Of a stretch of 46,986 bases of DNA, positions 33,032 to 41,422 are shown one piece after another. Below the pieces are notes generated by a model. The model ran no database searches, was not told where the DNA came from, and worked only from the letters and a program-made list of their open reading frames with translations. Position 1 is the first letter of the stretch; the number at the start of each line of letters is the position of its first letter. This DNA is from CAG-791 sp963593905 (lineage in GTDB: Bacteria > Bacillota > Clostridia > Lachnospirales > Lachnospiraceae). The DNA lies in contig CAVBBL010000021.1 in the NCBI GenBank assembly GCA_963593905.1, forward strand, positions 1 through 46,986, written 5' to 3'. The translations under genes and the position numbers were made by a program.

Positions 33032-35800
33032 CTACCTCTTTTCATAGATCTTCACCTCTCCCAATATACCGGTAGGTGAGAGTGGTCTGTCCGCAGACAT
33101 AGCTGAAATATTGATACCCATGGCCTTTACCTTACGCTCCGGCAAGGTAGCTGCCTCGATACGAATCGTATTTTCGCCGTCCTTTTGCAGGCAGGCAGCC
33201 GGTATCTCATAGACATAGGGTGCCTGCAGGCGCATGCCCCTGCTCTTGCCGTTTACAAATACCTCTGCGCTTTCATTGACCTGCTCGATTTCCAGCACAT
33301 ACCCCTTCTCCGGTGACAGAGACACCTTCGTCTCATAAATGTAATAACCGGCGTAATCCGGAAATTCCTCCTGCATACCCGTAAATGGTGCTTTTACCGT
33401 TTTTTCTATGGTAAACGGAACCACCGCGTCAGCGCCGTGAAGTGCTGCGCCATGTTCTCTCAGCTGTCTTAAATACGCCTTCGCCTCTACTCTCCCTACA
33501 GAGAACTCCTGTAGGAAGGCAGCCGGTCTTCTCTCTTTTAGGAGTGCACCGGATAAAGCTTTTCCGGCATTTGCCAGCGCTTTTTCTGCCTCCTCTTTTT
33601 CCATAAACAGCAGCATGCAAAGTTCTAATGGTGCCACTGAAAGCTGTATGCTTATTTCTCCCTCAGCGATGTCGGTATACGTCACCTCCTCCAGGCGATT
33701 TTCCCAGGGATAGTAGCGAACCGGCAAGCCCTTCGCCCGTACCTTTACCTCTCCCTCATAATACTGCGCCGGCATTTCATTAAGAAGCAACAGCTCATCA
33801 CGTCCTTCCAGCACATAATGATAGCCGGTGATCCGCGGCTGCGCGGGATGTAAGGAAATCTGCAGCGGCACGATTTCATTTTCTCTTATATAGGTGCCCA
33901 CCTTTTGGACCGGCACGACCGGGCAGATACTGATTTTCTGTACAAAGTCGCTGTTTTCCTTCTCCGATGCGCCCGTGATTCCTTCCGGTCTGTAATCGGT
34001 GAAGATGATCGGGAAGTCGCTCCTAATTGCCTCCTTTACAAACACTGCCGTGTGGACATCCAGATAACGGCAGCCCGGGATGACCAGAGCCCGATAGGTT
34101 ATGCCGTTTACCAGTAGTCTGCTGCCGTCAAATTCTGTGGGATATTCACCATCCTTTACAAATACATCGGCAGGCAAAATATGGAAATCCACCTGCTCAC
34201 GGCACAAAGCGCGGCAGATCGGGATATCACTCTCACCCCCTCCTGCCCAGACTCCCTCTGCGGCATATAAAAGTGCCACATCCATACAGGGCGTACCGCC
34301 GTCAATGAGATGGCAAACCCGGTTGGAGTAAGCCATCAATTCACCAAAGGCGCGATAGGTGGGATTTTCTCCATGGGCATAGAAATGCGGCGGGCAGTCC
34401 GGATCCGGGAATGGTGCCGGTGTAAAGGCATGGGGCACATAGCGGTTTACACCCCGGACCATGAAATGATCCATCATGAACTTTTCTTCTCTGGGACCGG
34501 ACTGCCAGCCATAGGCGCCGAAGTTTTCGCACATCGTCCTTCCCTTCTTTTTCGGATCGATCGCGCCGTGGGATGCACCCATTTTCCCAAGCATATAGTG
34601 GTAAAATCCGGCTTCATCCCTGCAGGCCGGATTGTCGTGGCGAACTGCATTTTCACCTGCGATCGTAACCTGTCCGCCGATATTGTCCACCCCAGCCATA
34701 TGCTGTCCTGCCAGACCGCGGAAGAAATGCCCCATGGAGGCGCCGAGATTCATATTCATGTCGCAGTCCTCCAGCATATGACCGATATACTCCACACCAT
34801 GTTCCTGACACCATTGACCGATCTGGTTTGAAAAGCATTCCTCCACCAGCTTTGTCACCATTTGCATGTAAGCATTGCGAACCTTTGCCTGCTCTGCCTT
34901 ATCCTGCGCATCCGCCCACAAATAGGGAAGGACCTCTCTCCAATCCTCCGAGCCGTATTCCTCATCGAATGCACTCATGGCTCTGTCAGACCACGGAAGA
35001 TCCTGCCCTGCTGTTCCGATCGGTCCTATCGGCATATAGCCCGGCACATTGCCGATCGGCGGCTCGTCGCTGAAAAAGCCGGCGATCACATTGCCGAAAT
35101 ATGTCTTATAGTGGTCGTAGTGTGTCTCATAAACGGTATCGATCAGCACGCGGCAGGAATCCTTGTCCAGGAAGTTGATATAATCATTTCTTCCCTTTCC
35201 GTTTCTCGTAATATAGACCACGTAGATCTTAAAATAGCCCTCAGGCAGATCAAAAACGACTCTGCCGTTCACCGTCTTGTCTGTCAGATCAAACGGACGG
35301 CCCAAAGCGCCGCCCTCCTCTACCGGGCAGGCCAATATCTTTAACAGCTTGTCGTCTGCGAAGTCATCCTCGCTCTTTGGCGGAGCCGGTGCCCACGGCG
35401 GCGTTGCGGGCTGCATGTATTGCTTTACCTCAAATTCTGCCATTTTTATCGGCCCTGCCATCTCCAGCGTCCTGCAGCACATGTATTTGTGGTGCAAAGC
35501 CTTAGGCGCATTTTTGATAGCACCGTTGGCAAAACCGGTAGGGAAATGCGAGTCATCTAAAATCCAGACCTTCATATCCCGCTTCCTGGCCTCATCAAGG
35601 ATCACATCCATATCCTTCCACCATTTTTCTCCCACGTAATCCGGATGCGGACGGCTCTCCACACACATGGCGCCAATATTGGCGTCCTGGATAGCGCCTA
35701 TATATTCCCGCAATACCTCCTCGTCTTCTCCATGCTGCCAGAAAAACGGCAGAATATAATTTTTCTCTTTACTTTCCAACACTTCCTGCAATCTGTTCAT
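33032..35800 (-). CDS. Large glycoside hydrolase, rhamnosidase (GH106)-like
   Basis: 922 residues from ATG 35800 (AAAGGAAG upstream). No signal peptide, so it is cytosolic and would act on imported compounds. N-terminal TIM-barrel part: ILPFFWQHGEDEEVLREYI, WWKDMDVILDEARKRDMKVWILDD (core DVILDEARKRDMKVWI), GFFSDEPPIGNVPGY with acidic residues of a likely active site, and VEYIGHMLEDCD. The C-terminal part is a jelly-roll like GH2 sugar-binding domains (YYIYETKVSLSPEKGYVLE, AEVFVNGKSRGMRLQAPYVYEI given as AEVFVNGKSRG). Such proteins are commonly labelled glycosyl hydrolase related to alpha-L-rhamnosidase; exact family and substrate are unsure. First gene of the hydrolase-MATE-kinase-regulator operon. 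Confidence 0.7.
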   Translation of the reverse strand: MNRLQEVLESKEKNYILPFFWQHGEDEEVLREYIGAIQDANIGAMCVESRPHPDYVGEKWWKDMDVILDEARKRDMKVWILDDSHFPTGFANGAIKNAPKALHHKYMCCRTLEMAGPIKMAEFEVKQYMQPATPPWAPAPPKSEDDFADDKLLKILACPVEEGGALGRPFDLTDKTVNGRVVFDLPEGYFKIYVVYITRNGKGRNDYINFLDKDSCRVLIDTVYETHYDHYKTYFGNVIAGFFSDEPPIGNVPGYMPIGPIGTAGQDLPWSDRAMSAFDEEYGSEDWREVLPYLWADAQDKAEQAKVRNAYMQMVTKLVEECFSNQIGQWCQEHGVEYIGHMLEDCDMNMNLGASMGHFFRGLAGQHMAGVDNIGGQVTIAGENAVRHDNPACRDEAGFYHYMLGKMGASHGAIDPKKKGRTMCENFGAYGWQSGPREEKFMMDHFMVRGVNRYVPHAFTPAPFPDPDCPPHFYAHGENPTYRAFGELMAYSNRVCHLIDGGTPCMDVALLYAAEGVWAGGGESDIPICRALCREQVDFHILPADVFVKDGEYPTEFDGSRLLVNGITYRALVIPGCRYLDVHTAVFVKEAIRSDFPIIFTDYRPEGITGASEKENSDFVQKISICPVVPVQKVGTYIRENEIVPLQISLHPAQPRITGYHYVLEGRDELLLLNEMPAQYYEGEVKVRAKGLPVRYYPWENRLEEVTYTDIAEGEISIQLSVAPLELCMLLFMEKEEAEKALANAGKALSGALLKERRPAAFLQEFSVGRVEAKAYLRQLREHGAALHGADAVVPFTIEKTVKAPFTGMQEEFPDYAGYYIYETKVSLSPEKGYVLEIEQVNESAEVFVNGKSRGMRLQAPYVYEIPAACLQKDGENTIRIEAATLPERKVKAMGINISAMSADRPLSPTGILGEVKIYEKR

Positions 35801-35812
35801 AGCTTCCTTTCC

Positions 35813-35862
35813 CTGCCGCAGGCTTTCTGTGGCAGTATGGGGCGAGATTCGCATACGCGAAT
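35813..35862 (-). promoter_or_regulatory. Operator-like palindrome and pre-SD hairpin before the glycoside hydrolase
   Basis: Palindrome ATTCGC-ATAC-GCGAAT (35847-35862) suits a dimeric regulator. Nearer the gene, CTGCCGCAG (35813-35821) pairs with CTGTGGCAG (35827-35835) with one mismatch, 12 nt before the ATG. A -35-like TTGTCG exists on the minus strand at 35901-35896 but no good -10 at the right spacing. Confidence 0.45.
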
Positions 35863-35899
35863 GCAACGATGTATTGATCCAAATATACATTTGTACGAC

Positions 35900-35943
35900 A
35901 AAAAAAGCGGTACAACTATGTTTATCCTATCAGTCGTACCGCT
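35900..35943 (-). terminator. Terminator of the AraC-type regulator gene
   Basis: AGCGGTACAACT (35906-35917) with AGTCGTACCGCT (35932-35943), 14-nt loop, followed on the minus strand by TTTTTT. Makes the AraC gene separate from the hydrolase operon. Confidence 0.85.
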
Positions 35944-35980
35944 CTCTTTATATTCTTTTTCTGTTCTTTTTGTCCTTTTT

Positions 35981-37207
35981 CTAAAACCCAGCCGGCTTAT
36001 TCTTTTCCCGGAATCTGGCAGGCGTGTCTTTTTTGTATTTCTTAAATACCCTTCCGAAATAGCTCTGGGATGGAAAATGCACATATTCTGCGATCATTGC
36101 CAAGGATTCCTCCGAGTAAAGCAGCAAATTGGCTGCTCTTTCCACCCTGACCCGAACCAGATATTCCTGCAGCCGCATGCCTGTTTCCTCATGGAAAAGT
36201 CGAGAGAGATAATTTTCACTGATGCCGATCTTATCCGCCATTTCCCTGATATAGATCTTTTCCCGGTAATGCCGCTCGATATATTCCTTGCAGGCCTCGA
36301 TATAAAGTGAACCTTTCTCCTGCTCCTTTTTTTCTCTGACCAGCTCAGTCATTTCCTCCAGGGCGCAGTTTCTGTTCTCCATCAACTGCGCGATATCCGT
36401 ACACGCATCACACTTTTGTATATAATAATCACTCAGCTTGTAGCAGACATAGGGCGCTACGCCTGCCTCGATCGCTGCCCTGGTGACCAATGTAATGCCC
36501 GCAACCGATACATTCTTCCAATGATTGACAGAGCAGGCGGAAAGCAGTCCCAAGTCATTATCCAGCTTCTTGGCATATTCTACCACTTCCTCTGTCTTTC
36601 CCTGCTTTACAAATTCCAATAATCTGCGCTCCTCCGAATAGCTGTGGTGATGCGCATGCAGTTCCCTGCCCCGAAAGGCCTGGCTGATGATTCCCTCCTG
36701 CCGATAAGTATCCGTCTTTTCCGTAATATGATTCACATAGAGGAGCTCTTCATCTCCATATTCAATGTTCAAAAGCTCCCAGGCGGCCAGCTTCACAATC
36801 GTCAGAACTCTGGAAATGGTAAAGCTCCTGAGTCTTCGTTCCTCAGGCTCCGGTATCCCATAGATGCGATAAAATCGATGCGTCTCCATCCGATCCAGCC
36901 TGTCTGTACACATCGGGCCAATCAGATAATGGAGTTGTCCACATTTAATGCAGGCAAAACAGACCTGCTGCGCATCCTCATAAATATAGGGGCGCTCCTG
37001 TCTGTCTCCTCCCCGCAGCAGCAGCTTTTGCAAATCAGAGCAGCAATAGATCGGATTGTAGGCCTGATAATTGACATCACCCGCCGATATACCTTCATAG
37101 CAGACGATGCCTATTCCCAGCAGTTCCTCCATATTTTTACAAAAAAAGGTTCGTCTTTCCCATTCCTTTGTTTTGGGATGACCGCCACTTCTTCCGTCTG
37201 TTGCCAT
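35981..37207 (-). CDS. AraC family transcription regulator
   Basis: 408 residues. The last 100 form the AraC DNA-binding domain: IREMADKIGISENYLSRLFHEETG (core EMADKIGISENYLSRL) and LAMIAEYVHFPSQSYFGRVFKK, with typical YFGRVFKKYKKDTPARFR. The first 300 residues are an all-alpha ligand or signalling region (YCCSDLQKLLL, QVCFACIKCGQLHYLIGPM); three or four cysteines may bind metal. The ATG at 37207 has no good ribosome site (GGAGAG is 13 nt off), but a stop codon of a decayed gene lies 4 nt before it, so it may once have been coupled to that gene; another start at Met26 is possible. Role may be control of the hydrolase operon downstream. Confidence 0.8.
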   Translation of the reverse strand: MATDGRSGGHPKTKEWERRTFFCKNMEELLGIGIVCYEGISAGDVNYQAYNPIYCCSDLQKLLLRGGDRQERPYIYEDAQQVCFACIKCGQLHYLIGPMCTDRLDRMETHRFYRIYGIPEPEERRLRSFTISRVLTIVKLAAWELLNIEYGDEELLYVNHITEKTDTYRQEGIISQAFRGRELHAHHHSYSEERRLLEFVKQGKTEEVVEYAKKLDNDLGLLSACSVNHWKNVSVAGITLVTRAAIEAGVAPYVCYKLSDYYIQKCDACTDIAQLMENRNCALEEMTELVREKKEQEKGSLYIEACKEYIERHYREKIYIREMADKIGISENYLSRLFHEETGMRLQEYLVRVRVERAANLLLYSEESLAMIAEYVHFPSQSYFGRVFKKYKKDTPARFREKNKPAGF

Positions 37208-37211
37208 GTGC

Positions 37212-37345
37212 CTATGACTGCTCTCCTTCCTTTTCAGCTATCCCGATAATCTCCTTTTTCACATAATCCTGGAGAAGATAATTGTAACAGGCAGCATAAG
37301 AAGAAGCAAGGAGCCCACCATGCCAAAGATATAGAGAGAACATCT
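37212..37345 (-). pseudogene. Frameshifted C-terminal remnant of a DUF5058-partner transporter
   Basis: Read on the minus strand the fragment gives IFGMVGSLLLLMLPVTII then FSRIM and a stop. Skipping one base at the expected Trp codon (TGG became TG) restores WKKEIIGIAEKEGEQS and a normal TAG at 37212-37214. The intact gene at 21316-22074 ends LFGMVGFLILFMLPVTII, SSRIM, WKKGIIKVVEKDAEKE. So about 40 codons of a second copy survive, with one deletion. Upstream homology stops near 37345, right beside the terminator of the nup operon, which suggests a deletion or rearrangement. The AraC gene follows at once. Confidence 0.8.
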
Positions 37346-37351
37346 TCCTAA

Positions 37352-37386
37352 AAAAAACAGCAGTCGGACAATGCTTGTCCGACTGC
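37352..37386 (-). terminator. Terminator of the nucleoside ABC operon
   Basis: Perfect 12-bp stem GCAGTCGGACAA (37360-37371) with TTGTCCGACTGC (37375-37386), 3-nt loop, then TG and eight T on the minus strand. Confidence 0.9.
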
Positions 37387-37408
37387 CGCAGGGAAATATA
37401 CCGCCTTT

Positions 37409-38404
37409 TTATCGCTCTTCCCGGAAGTAAGCTGTCCCCAGACTCTCCGGCGGCTGATTCTCTCTCTTATTCTTCATACTGGAGAAGACCAATACAGCCA
37501 GGGTGACCACATAGGGGATCATCTTGTACAGCTCCTGTACCTCCATGTGATCCATGCCGGTAGGCAGGTACAGATACAGGATGTAGAGGCCGCCGAACAG
37601 GAAGGAGTCCAGGATAGCCAGATCCGGCTTCCACATGGTGAAGATGACCAAAGCGATGGCCAGCCAGCCTCTGTCGCCGAAAGCGTCATTAGACCAGACA
37701 CCGCAGGCATAATCCATGACATAATACATACCGCCCAGGCCAGCGATCATGCAGCCAACGCAGGTGGCCACATATTTGTAGCGGGAGACGTCGATGCCTG
37801 CCGCATCGGCAGTGCTAGGTCCCTCTCCCACTGCTCTAAGATGCAGTCCCACTCTGGTAAACTTAAAGACATACGCGGTCACCAGGGCGATGATCACTGC
37901 CAGATAAGCCAGGAATCCGTAGGAGAGAAACAGCTTGCCGAAGGCGCCCAGATTCCCTGCAAAGGGAAGGCTGCTTCGAAAATAGCCGCTGGTGGTGGAC
38001 AAGGCGATAGAAGGCACATCGCTGCCGGAGAGCTTGATCAGAGAGCCGCCGAAGAAATTGCCGAAGCCCACGCCAAAGGTGGTCATGGCCAGACCGGTCA
38101 CGTTCTGATTCGCCCGCAGGGTTACTGTCAGGAAACAATACAAAAGTCCCATGAGCAGCGCACCCGCCAGACAGCAGACCATGGGGATCAGAATGGCCAG
38201 CGCCGGATTGACATTGCCGCCTGCCGCATTCTCATAGAGGAAAGCACCGATGACGCCACTGATACCGCCTACATACATGACACCGGGGATTCCCAGGTTT
38301 AGGTTGCCGGATTTTTCTGTGATGATCTCACCGGTACATCCGTATAAAAGAGGAATTCCCTGTACAATTGCTCTGGGAATAAAAGCCAGTAAAAAACTCC
38401 ACAT
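37409..38404 (-). CDS. Nucleoside ABC permease (NupQ/YufQ-like)
   Basis: 331 residues with eight to ten membrane segments. Starts with IVQGIPLLYGCTGEIITEKSGNLNLGIPG (core TGEIITEKSGNLNLGI), the signature of the second permease of BMP-dependent nucleoside importers; GLHLRAVGEGPSTADAAGID is the conserved coupling region. Last gene of the operon, 158 nt after its partner permease, a longer gap than usual for this pair; a short TGCC/GGCA hairpin lies 14 nt before the start. Imports purine nucleosides together with the ATPase and lipoprotein. Confidence 0.9.
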   Translation of the reverse strand: MWSFLLAFIPRAIVQGIPLLYGCTGEIITEKSGNLNLGIPGVMYVGGISGVIGAFLYENAAGGNVNPALAILIPMVCCLAGALLMGLLYCFLTVTLRANQNVTGLAMTTFGVGFGNFFGGSLIKLSGSDVPSIALSTTSGYFRSSLPFAGNLGAFGKLFLSYGFLAYLAVIIALVTAYVFKFTRVGLHLRAVGEGPSTADAAGIDVSRYKYVATCVGCMIAGLGGMYYVMDYACGVWSNDAFGDRGWLAIALVIFTMWKPDLAILDSFLFGGLYILYLYLPTGMDHMEVQELYKMIPYVVTLAVLVFSSMKNKRENQPPESLGTAYFREER

Positions 38405-38562
38405 ATCGATTTCCTTTCTGCCGTAAAGGCATTACTGCAAAATCTTCCGAATACGCATCTGATTGATCTGCTCCTTTTTCTTATCGACAACCCCTGCCGG
38501 ACGTCGGAATCTGACCGAAGAACGACCGGAAAAGCCAATGAAAAGCAAATCAATTTCTGCTA

Positions 38563-39672
38563 TTACTGCTCTGCCTTCTTTTCTTCTGTCTTTTTGCGAA
38601 ACTGCAGTCTGTAGGAAATAAAGAACTCGCAGCCGATGATAAAGAACAGAATGATACCTGTCAGAATATCAGAGAAGGACTGATTCAGTCCGCAGTTGGT
38701 GGAAATCTCTCCTGCACCTCTCTCCAGGAAAATGATCAGCAGGCTGGAGAAGAGCATGGTAAAGGGATTAAACTTGGACATCCAGGAAACCATGACGCCG
38801 GTAAATCCCTGTCCGTTTACAATCGTGGTGGTGATGGTATGGTTGATACCGCCTACCAGCAAAAGACCTGCCACACCGCAAAGAGCGCCGGATAAAAACA
38901 TGGTTCTGCGAATGACGCTAGGCACCCGGATACCTACGTATCGTGCCGTGCTGGGGCTCTCACCTACCACCGCCACTTCGTAGCCTCGCTTGTTATATTT
39001 GATGTAGCAATACATGCCCACGGTAGCGATCAGGGACACCACGATAGGAAGCAAATACTTATTGCCGAAGAGCTGAGGGAGCCATCCGGCGCTGGTATTC
39101 TGATTGATAATACCGATCTTGCCGGATCCCTTGGGCACTTCCCACACCACAGTATAATAGGCCACCAGCTGCGTAGCGATATAGTTCATCATCAAGGTGG
39201 ACAGGGTCTCATTGGTATTCCACTTTGCCTTAAAGAAAGCAGGAATCCATCCCCAGATACCGCCGGCTAAGATGCTGGTGATGATCATCAGCAGAATCAG
39301 CAGTGCGGAGGGAATCTTATCTCCCAGACAGATCATACAGGCCGCAGCTGCCAGACCGCCCATCAGGACCTGTCCCTCACCGCCTACGTTCCAGAATTTC
39401 ATCTTAAAGGCTGGGGTCAAAGCCACTGCGATCAACTGCAGGATAGCCAGATTCTGCAAGGTGATCCAGGTCTTGCGGGAAGAGCCGAAGGCGCCCTGCA
39501 GCATGGATGCATAGACCTCCAGCGGATTGATGCCCGTGGTGATGGTCGTGATGATTCCGCACAGGATCAAAGCCAGCAAAATCGCCAGAAGACGGATGCC
39601 CAGGGCCTTGCCCATGGAGATCTCATCTCTTTTCACAATATGAAATAAGGGTTCTTTTTTCTTAGCTTTCAT
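38563..39672 (-). CDS. Nucleoside ABC permease (NupP/YufP-like)
   Basis: 369 residues, about ten membrane segments. LGIRLLAILLALILCGIITT near the start, KFWNVGGEGQVLMGGLAAA and YEVAVVGESPSTARYVGIR are characteristic of the first permease of BMP importers. Its ATG lies 11 nt inside the end of the ATPase gene, so translation is coupled. Confidence 0.92.
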   Translation of the reverse strand: MKAKKKEPLFHIVKRDEISMGKALGIRLLAILLALILCGIITTITTGINPLEVYASMLQGAFGSSRKTWITLQNLAILQLIAVALTPAFKMKFWNVGGEGQVLMGGLAAAACMICLGDKIPSALLILLMIITSILAGGIWGWIPAFFKAKWNTNETLSTLMMNYIATQLVAYYTVVWEVPKGSGKIGIINQNTSAGWLPQLFGNKYLLPIVVSLIATVGMYCYIKYNKRGYEVAVVGESPSTARYVGIRVPSVIRRTMFLSGALCGVAGLLLVGGINHTITTTIVNGQGFTGVMVSWMSKFNPFTMLFSSLLIIFLERGAGEISTNCGLNQSFSDILTGIILFFIIGCEFFISYRLQFRKKTEEKKAEQ

Positions 39673-41197
39673 GGATACCTCCCACGCAGCTCATCAGTCT
39701 GCCCACTTCATTTTTATCTGTTGTTCTCGCATCCACGATGCCGCTCAAATGTCCGTCGCAGAGCACCAGTATCCTGTCAGAGAGCTGCAGCAGCACGTCC
39801 AGATCCTCTCCTACAAAGACTACCGCTACCCCCTTCTTTTTCTGCTCATTGATCAGATCATAGATGGTGTAGGAGGAATTGATATCCAGTCCTCGCACCG
39901 CGTAAGCTGTCAACAATACCGTAGGCGCCGAGGCGATCTCGCGGCCTACCAGCACCTTCTGCACATTGCCGCCGGAGAGTCTTCTCACCGGTGTCTCTAT
40001 GCCGGGCGTCACCACTTCCAGGTCATTTACTACCTTTTTGGCCAATGCCCGGGGCTGCTTGCGGTTGGTAAAAAGCGAAAGGCCATCCCGGAAGGAACGC
40101 AGCATCATATTATCGCTGATGTCCATATTGCCCACCAGGCCCATGCCCAGACGATCCTCCGGCACAAAGGAAAGAGAGACACCCATGCGTGCGATCTTTA
40201 AGGGATCTTTTCCGATCAGTTCTTCTTCGGTCGCATCATCCTCTATATAGCGGATGGAGCCCTTCTCTGTCACCTGCAGACCGGCGATAGCCTCCAGAAG
40301 TTCCTTCTGACCGCTTCCGGACACGCCGGCAATGCCCAGGATTTCTCCGGAATTGGCAGTAAAGGAGACATCCTGCAGCTTTAAGACACCCTCCTCGTTG
40401 CGGATGGTCAGATTCCTGATCTCCAGTCTGGGCTTTGGATCTACCGGATCCGGTCTCTCAATGTTCAATGTGATCTTATGTCCCACCATCATGTTGGTCA
40501 TTTCCGTGATGTTGGTATCCTTCGTCATCATGCAGCCTTCATACTTGCCGTTTCGCAGCACGGCCACACGGTCGGAAAGCTCTTTGACCTCATTCATCTT
40601 ATGGGTGATGATGACAATGGCCTTATTATCCTCCCGCATCTTGCGAAGGACACGGAAAAGTTTCTCTACCTCCTGAGGCGTCAGCACGGCAGTGGGCTCA
40701 TCCAGAATCAGGATGTCAGCGCCCCTGTAGAGTACCTTAACGATTTCTACGGTCTGCTTCTGGGAAACGGACATGTCATAGATTTTCTGGTCAGGGTCTA
40801 CGTCAAAGCCGTACTTCTCACAGATCTTGCGGATCTTGGCAGAGGCCTCCTTGACATTTAACTTGCCATCCAGACCCAGGATAATATTCTCCGTGGCTGT
40901 CAGCACATCAATGAGCTTGAAGTGCTGATGCACCATACCGATGCCCAGCTTTAAGGCATCCTTGGGGGATGCAATGACCTGCTCTTTGCCGTCAATAAAA
41001 ATCTGTCCCTCATCCGGGAAATAAATGCCGGCAATCATATTCATCAATGTCGTCTTGCCGCTGCCGTTTTCTCCCAGCAGTGATAAGATCTCTCCCCGGT
41101 AAATATCCAGATCCACCTTTTCATTGGCCACAACTGCGCCGAAGGTCTTGGTGACGCCCCGCAGTGAAACCGCTGCTGTCCTTGTTTCCTTCTCCAT
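39662..41197 (-). CDS. Nucleoside ABC ATPase with two nucleotide-binding domains (NupO/YufO-like)
   Basis: 511 residues from ATG 41197 (GGGAGG upstream). Domain 1: Walker A GENGSGKTTLMN, signature SVSQKQTVEIVK (a variant of LSGGQ), Walker B ADILILDEPTAVLTP. Domain 2: degenerate Walker A GVSGSGQKELLEA, signature LSGGNVQKVLVGREI, and a Walker B region VLLTAYAVRGLDINSS where most relatives have a Gln-Pro-Thr-Arg-Gly string. So domain 1 is the likely hydrolytic site. This asymmetric design is normal for sugar/nucleoside (CUT2-like) ATPases. Confidence 0.92.
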   Translation of the reverse strand: MEKETRTAAVSLRGVTKTFGAVVANEKVDLDIYRGEILSLLGENGSGKTTLMNMIAGIYFPDEGQIFIDGKEQVIASPKDALKLGIGMVHQHFKLIDVLTATENIILGLDGKLNVKEASAKIRKICEKYGFDVDPDQKIYDMSVSQKQTVEIVKVLYRGADILILDEPTAVLTPQEVEKLFRVLRKMREDNKAIVIITHKMNEVKELSDRVAVLRNGKYEGCMMTKDTNITEMTNMMVGHKITLNIERPDPVDPKPRLEIRNLTIRNEEGVLKLQDVSFTANSGEILGIAGVSGSGQKELLEAIAGLQVTEKGSIRYIEDDATEEELIGKDPLKIARMGVSLSFVPEDRLGMGLVGNMDISDNMMLRSFRDGLSLFTNRKQPRALAKKVVNDLEVVTPGIETPVRRLSGGNVQKVLVGREIASAPTVLLTAYAVRGLDINSSYTIYDLINEQKKKGVAVVFVGEDLDVLLQLSDRILVLCDGHLSGIVDARTTDKNEVGRLMSCVGGIHES

Positions 41198-41315
41198 ACC
41201 TGCCTCCCTATACCGCCGTTTTTGTCTCACTTTTTAAAAGGAATGCTATGCAAAATAAAAAAGCCGGGACTGCCTTTGTCGATGTAGGGCCACCTGCTCT
41301 GCATCCGGCAGTAAT

Positions 41316-41383
41316 CCGCCCTTTTTCTGCAAGCTTGACCGATCAGTCCTTCCTTTGCGGTCAAATCAACAGAAAAAGGGCGG
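41316..41383 (-). promoter_or_regulatory. Intercistronic hairpin after the BMP lipoprotein gene
   Basis: Perfect 14-bp arms CCGCCCTTTTTCTG (41316-41329) and complement (41370-41383), inner TTGACC/GGTCAA (41335-41340, 41359-41364). No T run follows on the minus strand. Probably holds back transcript decay so that lipoprotein exceeds the other subunits. Confidence 0.65.
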
Positions 41384-41422
41384 CGCAGCATATGCCGCGC
41401 CTCCCTTAGTCGCATTATCGAT

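Noticed and set aside
38299..38553. 84-residue ORF in the gap between the two nup permeases
   Set aside because: It overlaps the start of the downstream permease in another frame and shows no domain or ribosome site.
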